In this document: one piece after another, positions 25,174 to 33,400 of the stretch | Numbering within the stretch: position 1 is the stretch's first letter | Layout: each line of letters begins with the position of its first letter | From: Bacillota bacterium | GTDB lineage: Bacteria; Bacillota; Clostridia; Christensenellales; Aristaeellaceae | Assembly: GCA_023404345.1 (NCBI GenBank) | Contig: JAEYCB010000003.1 | Coordinates: 62,001 to 126,000 of the forward strand | DNA: 64,000 nucleotides | Direction: 5' to 3' | Made by a program: the position numbers and the translations under genes | Notes under the pieces: generated by a model | The model's database searches: none | Told to the model about the DNA's origin: nothing | The model's input: only the letters and a program-made list of their open reading frames with translations

Positions 25174-26025
25174 TCATTTCATCCGCCGGATCACCGGCAC
25201 CCATACCTCATAGTGCGTGTGAAGCGGGTCCGGCTCCAGATATACCTCGATGTCCGGCCCATCGGCATACTCATAGCCGGAGCCGGGCAGCCATTCGGTC
25301 ACGATGCGCTTTTCCAGCACCTGAATGGAGCGGCCCGTACCCTCGCCGGAAAATACGGCCCAGGTAGCGGCGGGCACGGTGTACGTTTCAAATGCGCCGG
25401 CCTTTGCCTGCGAGGCCACGGCGATGAAGTACCGCCATGCTTCTCCCCCGGCGCAGGCGCTGATGCCCAGCAGCCCCCTGGGTTCCCCGTCCATCCGCGC
25501 GGCCAGGGCTGCCACGGTGCCGTTTCGCGCAGCTTTGTCCCACATCATGGGAACTTCACGGAAGTTGCTTTCGATCTCGCGGTCCAGTGGATGGGAGATG
25601 CCCACCACGCGGAAGGCGTCTCTGGTTTCGATGCGGTACTGCATTTCTTCCCCTCCTTGTACGCTCAGACAAAAAACCAGTCTGGGGTAACATTTGACCG
25701 GCATGCCCCCTGAGCGAACCGCCGAGGGTGCAATCCCATGTACCGCCCGAAATGCCCGGTTGAACGCTGTGGGCGACTTGTAACCATAGCGCGCTGCTAT
25801 ATCGATTACCTTATCCCTCCCGGCTTGCAAATCTGCTGCCGCCAGGGACATTCTGCGCCGGCGCACATATTCCCCCAAAGGCACACCTGCCAGATAGGTA
25901 AACATCCGCTGGAAGTGATAGGCCGAGCAGCAGGCGATGCGCCCAAGTCGCTCGCAGTCGATCTCCCCCGTGAGGTTCTTTTCGATTTCATCCATGGCCT
26001 GGTTCCAGCGTTCCATCCATTCCAT
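25174..26025 (-). CDS. AraC-type regulator with GyrI-like effector domain
   Basis: The 283-residue protein has an N-terminal AraC/XylS double helix-turn-helix (about residues 1-110; LGRIACCSAYHFQRMFTYL and DIAARYGYKSPTAFNRAFR). A GyrI-like small-molecule-binding domain follows (about 130-283), with GISHPLDREIESNF and a GSGYEYADGPDIEVYLEPD end. The order resembles Rob and related multidrug-responsive activators. AAGGAGG precedes ATG 26025. It is a monocistronic unit; its targets are not evident, although the efflux or MATE genes are possible. Confidence 0.92.
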   Translation of the reverse strand: MEWMERWNQAMDEIEKNLTGEIDCERLGRIACCSAYHFQRMFTYLAGVPLGEYVRRRRMSLAAADLQAGRDKVIDIAARYGYKSPTAFNRAFRAVHGIAPSAVRSGGMPVKCYPRLVFCLSVQGGEEMQYRIETRDAFRVVGISHPLDREIESNFREVPMMWDKAARNGTVAALAARMDGEPRGLLGISACAGGEAWRYFIAVASQAKAGAFETYTVPAATWAVFSGEGTGRSIQVLEKRIVTEWLPGSGYEYADGPDIEVYLEPDPLHTHYEVWVPVIRRMK

Positions 26026-26096
26026 CCGGCTGATTCCTCCTTATATATGAACAGTGTAGCACAATTGCCCGCGCCCGTCCTCTCCCGCCTTGCCTG

Positions 26097-26141
26097 AAAA
26101 AGAGAGCGGGACGGCAAGGACTCTCGTCCAAGCCGTCCCGC
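26097..26141 (-). terminator. Terminator after the flavoprotein gene
   Basis: GCGGGACGGC (26106-26115) pairs with GCCGTCCCGC (26132-26141), with an inner GGAC/GTCC stem. A T run follows on the minus strand (26097-26101). Confidence 0.9.
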
Positions 26142-26160
26142 AGGACATGCGTTATCAGTC

Positions 26161-28041
26161 TTATTTGGCGTATTCCGCCGCGCTGGCACCGGCGATGCGG
26201 CCGAACACGATGAAGTCAGCCACAGCGTTGCCGCCCAGACGGTTGGCGCCATGCACGCCGCCGGTGACCTCGCCCGCCGCAAACAGACCGGGAATAGCCT
26301 CGCCCGCCTCGGTGAGGACTTCGGTGGCGGTATTGATCTTCAGGCCGCCCATGGTGTGATGGACGCCAGCCGTCACCTTGATGGCGTAATAGGGAGCAGT
26401 GTTAAGAGGATTGGCGAAGCTCGTACGGCCAAACTCCGCATCGGTCTTGCTTTCCACGCAGGCATTCCAGGTTTCCATGGTGGCGGTGAAGGCCTCGGGG
26501 TCCACGCCCATGGCCTCAGCCAACGCGGCATAGTCTTCACCGGTCACGGTCAGGCCCTTCTTGATGTAGCCCGCGATCACGCTGGAAGCATCCACCATGG
26601 CCTGGTCCACCACCAGCCAGCTGTAGCTGCCGGTCTGGGCGATTTCGGCGGCGGAAACCACGTCACGGGTGCCCACCTCGTCGGTGAAGCGCTTGCCCTC
26701 GGCATTGACCAGAATCGCGCCGTCGCCGCGCAGGCCTTCGGTGATCAGGGCAGCGGTATCAAACTGCACGGTGGGGTGAATCTGAATCTGGTCCATATCC
26801 ACGGTAGCCGCGCCCACAGCCTGCGCCATGGCAATGCCCTGGCCCTGCGCGCCGGCGGCGTTGGTAGTCATGAAGCCTTCCAGCTCGGGCTTGTAGGAGG
26901 CAACCATCTCAAGGTTCGCACCGAAGCCGCCGGTAGCCAGCACAACCGCCTTGGCTTCCACAATCACGTTGGCGCCATCCTTGGTCACGCCTTCCACGCC
27001 GGTCACATTGCCGTTTTCATCCTGACGCAGAGCGGTGGCGGTGGTGTTGAACAGGATTTCGATGCCGCGCTCCTGGCAGGCACTCTCCAGCACGGGCACG
27101 ATGTAGCTGCCCACGGAGATGGTCTTGCCCTCGGCGTCCACAGGACGATGGATGCGCTTGACGGACGCGCCGCCGAAGCTGGCTACGTCATGCAGCTGAG
27201 CGCCGATGGTGTCCAGCCAGTCAATGGCTGCGGCGCTGTTTTCGCACAGTGCCTTGACCAGGTCAAAGTCGTTGATGGCCTTGCCGCCGATCATGGTATC
27301 CAGCTCCATGAGCTCCACGCTGTCGAAGTAGCCCTCGGGATTTTCCTGATAGGCCTTCCACTGCTCGCTCACGGTCTGAGCCAGCGCAGTCACGGTTTCG
27401 TCGTCCGCATAGGTTTCAGCGGCGCTGGCCAGCGTCTTTTCCACGCCGGCTTCCTCGGCGAAGGTGTTCTCGTCCTGCCAGACGGTCTTGCTGGCGTTCA
27501 TGCCGCCGGTGGCGCGCACGGAGTTGCCGCCCACCATGGCCTGGCTCTCCACAATGACTACGCTCTTGCCCGCGTCGGCAGCGGTGATAGCGGCGGTCAT
27601 GCCCGCGCCGCCCGCGCCCACGACAACCACGTCGCAGGTGCGCACAAGATCCTCGATGGCGCCCTTGTCCACAGCGACATTATAGGCTTCGGGATCCACA
27701 CCCGCAGCGGTCAGAGCGGCCTTGACGGCTTCGATGATCGCATTGGAAGTGATGGTGGCGCCGGCAACGGCGTCCACAGCGATGCTGCCAGATTCCGACA
27801 TATCGGCGGGCAGCAGTTCGATGGCCTTGGAGCCCACGCCCTCGGTTTCGTCCGCACCCTCGGCGGTCACAGCAGTGATAGCCCCATCGGTCAGGGTCAC
27901 AGTTACGGTCACGTCGCCGCCAAAGCCCTTAGCCGTGCCGGTGAAATCGCCGCTGACTTCAGCAGGAGCGGCCTCGCCCAGCGCAGCGCTGGTCATAAGC
28001 AGCATGGCAGCGGTAAGGATCGCAAGAAAACGCTTTTTCAT
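26161..28041 (-). CDS. Secreted FMN/FAD flavoprotein reductase (fumarate/urocanate reductase-like)
   Basis: Start at ATG 28041 (626 residues); the frame is open 28 codons upstream but only this start gives a signal peptide (MKKRFLAILTAAMLLMTSAA, cleavage near LGEA). Residues about 30-110 are an FMN-binding domain with DAVAGATITSN (90-100); Thr 96 is the expected covalent FMN site. From about residue 135 a flavocytochrome c/fumarate-reductase domain begins (VVVVGAGGAGMTAAITAADAG) and runs to GGVHGANRLGGNAVADFIVFG near the end. Such enzymes use extracellular substrates such as fumarate, urocanate or cinnamate-like acids as electron acceptors, with FMN attached by an extracytosolic flavin transferase. 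There is no haem motif. Confidence 0.93.
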   Translation of the reverse strand: MKKRFLAILTAAMLLMTSAALGEAAPAEVSGDFTGTAKGFGGDVTVTVTLTDGAITAVTAEGADETEGVGSKAIELLPADMSESGSIAVDAVAGATITSNAIIEAVKAALTAAGVDPEAYNVAVDKGAIEDLVRTCDVVVVGAGGAGMTAAITAADAGKSVVIVESQAMVGGNSVRATGGMNASKTVWQDENTFAEEAGVEKTLASAAETYADDETVTALAQTVSEQWKAYQENPEGYFDSVELMELDTMIGGKAINDFDLVKALCENSAAAIDWLDTIGAQLHDVASFGGASVKRIHRPVDAEGKTISVGSYIVPVLESACQERGIEILFNTTATALRQDENGNVTGVEGVTKDGANVIVEAKAVVLATGGFGANLEMVASYKPELEGFMTTNAAGAQGQGIAMAQAVGAATVDMDQIQIHPTVQFDTAALITEGLRGDGAILVNAEGKRFTDEVGTRDVVSAAEIAQTGSYSWLVVDQAMVDASSVIAGYIKKGLTVTGEDYAALAEAMGVDPEAFTATMETWNACVESKTDAEFGRTSFANPLNTAPYYAIKVTAGVHHTMGGLKINTATEVLTEAGEAIPGLFAAGEVTGGVHGANRLGGNAVADFIVFGRIAGASAAEYAK

Positions 28042-28089
28042 GATGGTCCTTCCTCCCCGATAAGATTGATGATTTTTTAACCAGCGCGT

Positions 28090-28118
28090 AGTATAGCACG
28101 TTTCTCTTTGGGAGGCAA
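28090..28118 (-). promoter_or_regulatory. Promoter of the flavoprotein gene
   Basis: Minus-strand TTGCCT (28113-28118) and TATACT (28090-28095) are 17 bases apart. GGGGAGG follows before ATG 28041. The 294-base gap to the next gene also carries the divergent promoter at 28253 and nothing else I recognise. Confidence 0.7.
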
Positions 28119-28252
28119 GGGGCATTTATCCTCTATTTCAATTCACATCAAAACTGGCATACCGCATGAAAAGCCATTTTAATATGAAAAAAGACGATTT
28201 CATAACAAACCCTTCCCGCCTTCTCCCATGTGCAACTTTTTCCATCCAGGAA

Positions 28253-28281
28253 TTGCAATTCCCGCCTTAGCATGCTAAACT
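28253..28281 (+). promoter_or_regulatory. Promoter of the hydrolase/ATP-grasp operon
   Basis: TTGCAA (28253-28258) and TAAACT (28276-28281) are 17 bases apart. ATG 28336 follows after a TAAGGAG site. Confidence 0.6.
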
Positions 28282-28335
28282 AATGCACAGGCCTTTCAAG
28301 GCCGTGCCATTTTAATAAGGAGATGATCCCTCTCC

Positions 28336-29097
28336 ATGGTGGAAAAATGGAGCATCCCTTACCCCGCCCATACGGGGGTGGAACCTCGAAACGTATATGT
28401 GTATCTGCCCGACGGTGCGGATGGACGTGAACGGTTTCCTGTATTATATATGTTCGACGGTCACAACGTTTTTTTTGATGAGGACGCCACCTACGGCACC
28501 TCCTGGGGGATGGGCGCCTACATGGAGGAAACGGATACCCGCATGATGATCGTGGCCGTGGAGTGCAACCACAGTCCGGACAATGGCCGCCTTTCGGAAT
28601 ACTCCCCCTTCACCTTTGAGGACCCGCATCTAGGCCACGTAACGGGCCGGGGGCGGGAGACAATGGAATGGTTCACCCAGGAACTCAAGCCCCTGATCGA
28701 CCGGCGCTATCCCACGCGTCCCAGCCGTACTCATACCTTTATCGCCGGCAGCTCGATGGGCGGACTGATGAGCCTGTATGCGGTGCTATGCTACAATCAG
28801 GTCTTTTCGCGTGCGGCGGCACTGTCACCCTCGCTGTGGGTGGCTCCCAAAAAGCTGGGCCAGATGATCGACGAGGCCGCCGTCCGGCCCGGCACGGTGG
28901 TCTACATGGATTACGGTGCAAAGGAGATGCGCTCGCGCAGGCACATGCGGCGCACCTTTGCCTCCGTGAGCGGACGGCTGATCGAAAAGCGCGTGTTTTT
29001 GACCAGCCGCATCGTTCCTCACGGTGAGCACTGCGAAGCGAGCTGGTCGCGTCAGATTCCCTTCTTTATCAACACACTGCTCTACGAGCAGCCCTGA
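28336..29097 (+). CDS. Esterase family alpha/beta hydrolase
   Basis: The 253-residue cytoplasmic protein belongs to the esterase D/Fes-like group: RNVYVYLPDG near the start, FPVLYMFDGHNVFFDED, a nucleophile elbow AGSSMGGLMSLY (Ser 140) and a late His in VPHGEHCEASW. Relatives hydrolyse acyl or siderophore esters. It starts a three-gene operon with a second hydrolase (15 bases later) and an ATP-grasp ligase. This suggests making and breaking of an ester- or amide-linked metabolite rather than general lipolysis. Confidence 0.9.
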   Translation: MVEKWSIPYPAHTGVEPRNVYVYLPDGADGRERFPVLYMFDGHNVFFDEDATYGTSWGMGAYMEETDTRMMIVAVECNHSPDNGRLSEYSPFTFEDPHLGHVTGRGRETMEWFTQELKPLIDRRYPTRPSRTHTFIAGSSMGGLMSLYAVLCYNQVFSRAAALSPSLWVAPKKLGQMIDEAAVRPGTVVYMDYGAKEMRSRRHMRRTFASVSGRLIEKRVFLTSRIVPHGEHCEASWSRQIPFFINTLLYEQP

Positions 29098-29112
29098 AAG
29101 AGGTGCCTGCCA

Positions 29113-29865
29113 ATGCAGACAGAGTATTACCGGCAGTACAGCCCTTCCCTGGGGCGCGATATGGAAGTAAAACGCTACGGTCATGCCGGCCGGCCGGTGC
29201 TGTTTATCCCCTGTCAGGACGGCCGCTTCTACGACTTTGAAAACTTCCACATGACCGACGCCTGGGCTCCGTGGATCGACTCCGGCCGCGCGATGGTCTT
29301 TTCCATCGACACCATTGACAGTGAAACCTGGTCCGACAAGGGCGGCGACCCATACTGGCGCATCCGCCGCCACGAGCAGTGGATGGCCTTCATCACCCGC
29401 GAAATCGTTCCCTTTATCCGTAGCGAGACCAACCGCCTCAACGGCTGGGAGGGATATCCCGGCATCATTGCCTTCGGGTGCAGCCTGGGCGCGCTGCACG
29501 CGGCCAACCTGTTTTTCCGCTTCCCGGACCTCTTTGACGGGCTGCTTGCCCTCAGCGGCATTTACACCGCCTCCTACGGCTTTGACGGCTACATGGACGA
29601 GGAAGTCTACCGCAACTCACCCGTCGATTACCTGGCCGGGATGCCGTCAGATCACCCCTATATCCAGCGCTACAATCAAAGCCGCGGTATCCTGTGCGTA
29701 GGCCAGGGCCCCTGGGAGATCCCGGAAACCACCCTGCGCCTGCGGGACATCTTCGCCCAAAAGGACATTCACGTCTGGGTGGACGTATGGGGATACGACT
29801 GCGCGCACGATTGGGACTGGTGGTACAAGCAGGTGGCTTACTTCGTACCCTTCCTGCTGGACTAA
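29113..29865 (+). CDS. Second alpha/beta hydrolase (esterase-like)
   Basis: The 250-residue protein has a nucleophile elbow FGCSLGALHA (Ser 124). The fold order is beta-strand VLFIPCQDGRFYDFENF, then TRFIREIVPFI-like helices and a late His in CAHDWDWW, with several Trp around it. Sequence is clearly distinct from the first hydrolase, with only general fold similarity. AAAGAGG precedes ATG 29113. It likely acts on the same or a related substrate; the aromatic-rich C-terminus suggests a bulky or glycosylated substrate, which is only a guess. Confidence 0.85.
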   Translation: MQTEYYRQYSPSLGRDMEVKRYGHAGRPVLFIPCQDGRFYDFENFHMTDAWAPWIDSGRAMVFSIDTIDSETWSDKGGDPYWRIRRHEQWMAFITREIVPFIRSETNRLNGWEGYPGIIAFGCSLGALHAANLFFRFPDLFDGLLALSGIYTASYGFDGYMDEEVYRNSPVDYLAGMPSDHPYIQRYNQSRGILCVGQGPWEIPETTLRLRDIFAQKDIHVWVDVWGYDCAHDWDWWYKQVAYFVPFLLD

Positions 29866-29909
29866 TCCATGATTCGCCGCCGCGCCACACGAAAGGAGCC
29901 GGTCTTCCG

Positions 29910-31106
29910 ATGAAAAATTTTGTCTTTCTTTCCCCCAATTTTCCAACCAACTACTGGCGGTTCTGCCGGGAACTGAAAAACAACGGTCTCAACGTGCTTG
30001 GCATCGGCGATCAGCCCTACGACGAGCTTTCTCCCCAGCTCAAGGACAGCCTGAATGAGTATTACAAGGTGTCCAGCCTGGAAAACTACGACGAAGTGTA
30101 TCGCGCGGTGGCCTTCTTCATCCACCGCTACGGGCGCATCGACTGGCTGGAGAGCAACAACGAATACTGGCTGGAGCGCGACGCCCGGCTTCGCACGGAT
30201 TTCCACATCGAAAGCGGCTTCCAGGCGCAGGACATGGAGCGCATCAAGTACAAGTCCCACATGAAGGAATACTACCAGAAGGCTGGCATCCCTGTGGCGC
30301 GCTATCACATCGTGGACGATTTCGACGGCTGCCGCGCCTTTATTGAAAGGGTAGGGTATCCTGTGGTGGTCAAGCCGGACAACGGCGTGGGTGCGGCCCA
30401 TACCTTCAAGCTGACGGACGAAGGCGGCCTTCACTGGTTTCTGGACACGCAGCGCGAGCCGGGTGTGCGCTACATCATGGAGGAGTTCATCTACGCCGAG
30501 GTCAACAGCTATGACGCCATCATTGATTCCCATGGCGAGCCCATGTTTGAAACCGGCAACGTAACGCCCTTTTCCATCATGGACATCGTGAACGAAAATG
30601 ACAACTCCATCTACTACATCGTGCGCGACCTGGCCGACGATGTACGCGCCGCGGGCCGCGCCACGGTCAAGAGCTTCGGGGTGAAGAGCCGTTTCGTTCA
30701 CTTCGAATTCTTCCGGCTGACGCAGGATCAGCCCGGCATGGGCCAGAAGGGTGACGTGGTTGCCCTGGAGGTCAACATGCGCCCCTGCGGCGGCTTCTCG
30801 CCCGACATGATGAACTATGCCAACAGCACCGACGTCTACAAGATATGGGCTGACATGATCGCCTTTGACCGCTCCACTCTTCCTTCTGGGCAGCACTATT
30901 TCTGTGCCTTTGCCGGTCGGCGCGACGGAAAGCCTTTCGCACTCAACCACGACGAGCTGCTCCGGCGCTACGGCACGCAGCTGCGCATGGTGGAGCGCAT
31001 TCCGGACGCGCTCTCCGGCGCAATGGGCAACCAGATGTATGTGTCCGTATTTCCGACCCAGGAAGAGACGGACGCCTTTTACGCAGATGTACTGCGGGAA
31101 AACTGA
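29910..31106 (+). CDS. ATP-grasp domain ligase
   Basis: ATG 29910 (398 residues) follows AAAGGAG; the frame is open upstream into the previous gene. The protein has an N-terminal pre-ATP-grasp domain (FVFLSPNFPTNYWRFCREL), Lys in VGYPVVVKPDNGVGAAHTF, EEFIYAEVNSYDAI, and the metal-binding end VALEVNMRPCGGFSPDMM. This is a D-Ala-D-Ala/carbamoyl-phosphate-like ATP-grasp carboxylate ligase that would join a carboxylate to an amine or thiol. Together with the two hydrolases it forms an operon whose product is unknown. The operon is closed by the terminator at 31204. Confidence 0.9.
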   Translation: MKNFVFLSPNFPTNYWRFCRELKNNGLNVLGIGDQPYDELSPQLKDSLNEYYKVSSLENYDEVYRAVAFFIHRYGRIDWLESNNEYWLERDARLRTDFHIESGFQAQDMERIKYKSHMKEYYQKAGIPVARYHIVDDFDGCRAFIERVGYPVVVKPDNGVGAAHTFKLTDEGGLHWFLDTQREPGVRYIMEEFIYAEVNSYDAIIDSHGEPMFETGNVTPFSIMDIVNENDNSIYYIVRDLADDVRAAGRATVKSFGVKSRFVHFEFFRLTQDQPGMGQKGDVVALEVNMRPCGGFSPDMMNYANSTDVYKIWADMIAFDRSTLPSGQHYFCAFAGRRDGKPFALNHDELLRRYGTQLRMVERIPDALSGAMGNQMYVSVFPTQEETDAFYADVLREN

Positions 31107-31203
31107 AGCGCTTTACGCATCATGCGGCATTTTTTACCTTCGTCCGGCGCAGGTCGGATATGGCTATCCTGTGTTTTTGGGGTAAACAAATCTTTCCGGC
31201 GGT

Positions 31204-31234
31204 GCGCCCGGCTAATGCCGGGCGCTGTTTTTTT
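31204..31234 (+). terminator. Terminator of the hydrolase/ATP-grasp operon
   Basis: GCGCCCGGC (31204-31212) pairs with GCCGGGCGC (31217-31225) around TAAT, followed by seven T (31228-31234). Confidence 0.93.
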
Positions 31235-31374
31235 CCAAAGTCGCCATTGACTTGGCATGTCCCAAATCTTTCCGCCGCATAATCACCCCTCCAAATTCCA
31301 TACTAGGGATGCAAAGACAAACGGCAAAGCAATGCGGCAAAAGCGTTGCACCGCCGTCAAGGAGGATGGGAACA

Positions 31375-31584
31375 TTGCGGGCAACGGGAATTGTGCGCAG
31401 AATTGACGAGCTTGGGCGCGTGGTTATTCCCAAGGAAATCAGACGGACGCTTCGTATTCGGGAGGGCGACCGGTTACTGACAACATGGAAACCGTGGGAG
31501 CGGTTTTGCGCGGCCATGGACGATCTGGGAAAGCGGGCGGGATGGGATGAGGGGAGAAAGGGCGGCTCGGAAGGCGTAGGATGA
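31375..31584 (+). pseudogene. Truncated SpoVT/AbrB-type regulator
   Basis: GGAGG at 31361-31365 is directly adjacent to an ATG at 31366, too close to serve it. It is nine bases from TTG 31375, which then gives LRATGIVRRIDELGRVVIPK and further, the near-perfect N-terminal swapped-hairpin domain of SpoVT/AbrB. After REGDRLL the family sequence stops and the remaining ~35 residues are unrelated, so the gene is probably broken (69 residues; SpoVT is about 180). DNA binding may survive; the C-terminal GAF-like part is lost. The start on a TTG is judged from spacing only. Confidence 0.7.
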
Positions 31585-31624
31585 GGGGACGTAATGGGGC
31601 TTTCGATGTGAGGAGGATCAAAAT

Positions 31625-31648
31625 ACGCGCTGCCGTACGGCAGCGCGT
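31625..31648 (+). terminator. Perfect 24-base palindrome, terminator-like
   Basis: ACGCGCTGCCGT and its exact complement form a 24-base perfect palindrome, followed by GTTTTG. It probably terminated the AbrB-like gene. Confidence 0.6.
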
Positions 31649-32080
31649 GTTTTGAATGGAGGCCCTTGAAGCCGGTCGTGTGGGTAAATCCTCGTCCCCT
31701 TCGATGCAGCCCCCTTAAAACGAAGAAAAAGCTCAAAATTCGCCCCGAGAATGTACAACATTTCTAATGCTGGAGTGTAGCCAAGTACAGCAGCGGTTTG
31801 CAAACAGGGGTAGAGCCTAACGGGAGGCTTGTGCTGGTAAGGTGCGATTTGGGAGGGTTATGAGGAGCAGGAGTGCAGATGAAAGGTTGGACAAGGCATA
31901 CCTATGCTTGTAGGGGCTGCACCGTCCAAAAACAACTTGATTCGCTTGCGATTATCTAATAGATATAGTTAACCGGCCCTCTGCTAAAATCATCCAGCAA
32001 GTTTTTTCATAGTTATACTGTCTAACAAACGGGGTACAGTTCAATTCTATTGCTGGTTCTACTGCCAATATTAGCATTTG
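31649..32080. other. Decayed gene-poor stretch, left part
   Basis: No open frame of consequence is present. Base composition is lower in GC than the flanking genes and codon-like periodicity is weak. I recognise nothing here except the run-up to the broken toxin-antitoxin pair. Confidence 0.5.
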
Positions 32081-32081
32081 A

Positions 32082-32340
32082 TTGGATTCTGAACTGAAAG
32101 CGCAAGCCGATACGTTGTTTGCCGAACTCGACAAGAACCTGTCCACCGCGTTTAACATTTTTGTCTGGCACTCCCTTCGGAAGGAGGGATTCCTTTTGAA
32201 ATCAACCTGCGTCAGCCGAACAAAGAAACGCTTGCGGCTATGCTGGAGGCAGAAAGGATTGTACAAGGACCCTTCTGTAAAAGGAAACACCGATATAGAT
32301 GAGTTGTTTGTAGATTTGAAGAAATGTTCCAGGGAAAATA
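32082..32340 (+). pseudogene. Frameshifted RelB/DinJ-type antitoxin
   Basis: The first frame gives SELKAQADTLFAELDKNLST and AFNIFVWHSLRKEG, the RelB/DinJ ribbon-helix-helix. A shift into the next frame restores GGIPFEINLRQPNKETLAAM and LEAERI. A return to the first frame gives KDPSVKGNTDIDELFVDLKK. The protein is readable as a whole only across two frameshifts, so it is inactive. It lies directly before the toxin remnant, in the normal antitoxin-toxin order. Confidence 0.8.
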
Positions 32341-32344
32341 TGGG

Positions 32345-32614
32345 ATGTTAAGTTCGCTACACAATTTGAAAAGGACTATAGTCGGCAATCAAGCGTGGCT
32401 TAAAAATCGAATTGCTGGAACGTGTCGTCGAACTCCTGTCTGGAGAGAAACACTGCCGGAGAAGGACAAGGATTGCGCACTTTCTAGCAACTGAGTCGGA
32501 CACTAAAAATGCCACACTCTACCTGACTGGCTCTTGATCTGCCGGATTGAGGATGACGTCTTGGTACTGACCCTAACCCATATAGAAACCCATAGTGATT
32601 GGTCCGGAAAGTAA
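32345..32614 (+). pseudogene. Frameshifted YafQ/RelE-type toxin
   Basis: Pieces in different frames spell a YafQ-type mRNA interferase: KFATQFEKDY, then IKRGLKIELLERVVELLSGEK, and finally PDWLLICRIEDDVLVLTLTH with ETHSDWSGK and a natural stop at 32612. At least two frameshifts and internal stops interrupt it. The catalytic-region His and C-terminal Thr-His-Ser-Asp end are readable, which identifies the family. It pairs with the broken antitoxin. Confidence 0.8.
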
Positions 32615-33400
32615 TCAATACTAAAAGGTCGTCGTAGTGTTGCATCTACAATAGCCTTTCGAATATGGAACGATTTATGCATTGCAACTTCCCCAGAAAT
32701 TATGAAATTGGGAATATTTCAAGCACCCGTGACCCGGAAATGAGGTGCCAAATCGCTTACCTTGCATAGAATTCATTGCGCTTTAAAACTGCTTGGTATG
32801 TATCCATCTTTCCTGCGTTTCAGAGCAAGACATCTGCAACAATGAAGTGGCTACGAGTACCAGATAGCTCGAAATCAGCATTCTACGTTACTGGGTTCTT
32901 CTACAACATAGACGGGATATTTTCTAAAGGGAATGGGAACACTCAAAGCAGCAGAAATCGATTAATAATGAAGTGTTACAGGGTAAGCAAATGCGAACAC
33001 CATTTGCTTAGCCTAAGCTCGGGGCCGCACTTTCAAGTCTCACCAGGCACACCATTAATAGAATAATCTCCTGATTTTGAAGCAAAACTCATCTAACAGC
33101 GTGCCCCAAAAATCCGAGGATTTTTCTATCTGATGGTATATTCTCCATACAGAATTGTCTAATAGAGAAAAGTTCTGTTACAAAATTCTATCATTTGGGG
33201 CAGTTTTCCAACGCGGCATTTTCGAAGTCGTCGGGGTTCATCAAACATTGGTGAGCGATGACTTCTAACACTGGAGAGCGAAACAGTGGGATTGCAAGGG
33301 TTTCCAACAACAATTCTATATATTTTTGAAACCAGGCACCCTCTGCTTGAGACGGTCAAGCTCGCTGGTGCCGTCAAGTATTGAAAAGCATTTTGTTTGC
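32615..33400. other. Decayed stretch with hairpins, right part
   Basis: About 790 bases without a convincing gene. TAAGCAAATG (32984-32993) pairs exactly with CATTTGCTTA (33001-33010), and AGG/CCT extends the stem. AAAAATCC (33108-33115) pairs with GGATTTTT (33118-33125) as a terminator-like hairpin. The 96-codon frame at 32776-33066 matches nothing I know. Frames across this region look like remnants of former genes. Confidence 0.5.

Noticed and set aside
26251..28080. 609-codon plus-strand frame across the flavoprotein gene
   Set aside because: Antisense shadow of a gene with clear FMN and FAD motifs; the product is a His/Gly/Ala-rich sequence without domains.
29862..30950. 362-codon minus-strand frame across the ATP-grasp gene
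   Set aside because: Antisense shadow; no start signal, no motif, and the plus-strand gene has all ATP-grasp residues.
32980..33014. Hairpin considered as CRISPR repeat or integron attC site
   Set aside because: Single copy, no repeats with spacers, no cas or integrase gene nearby.
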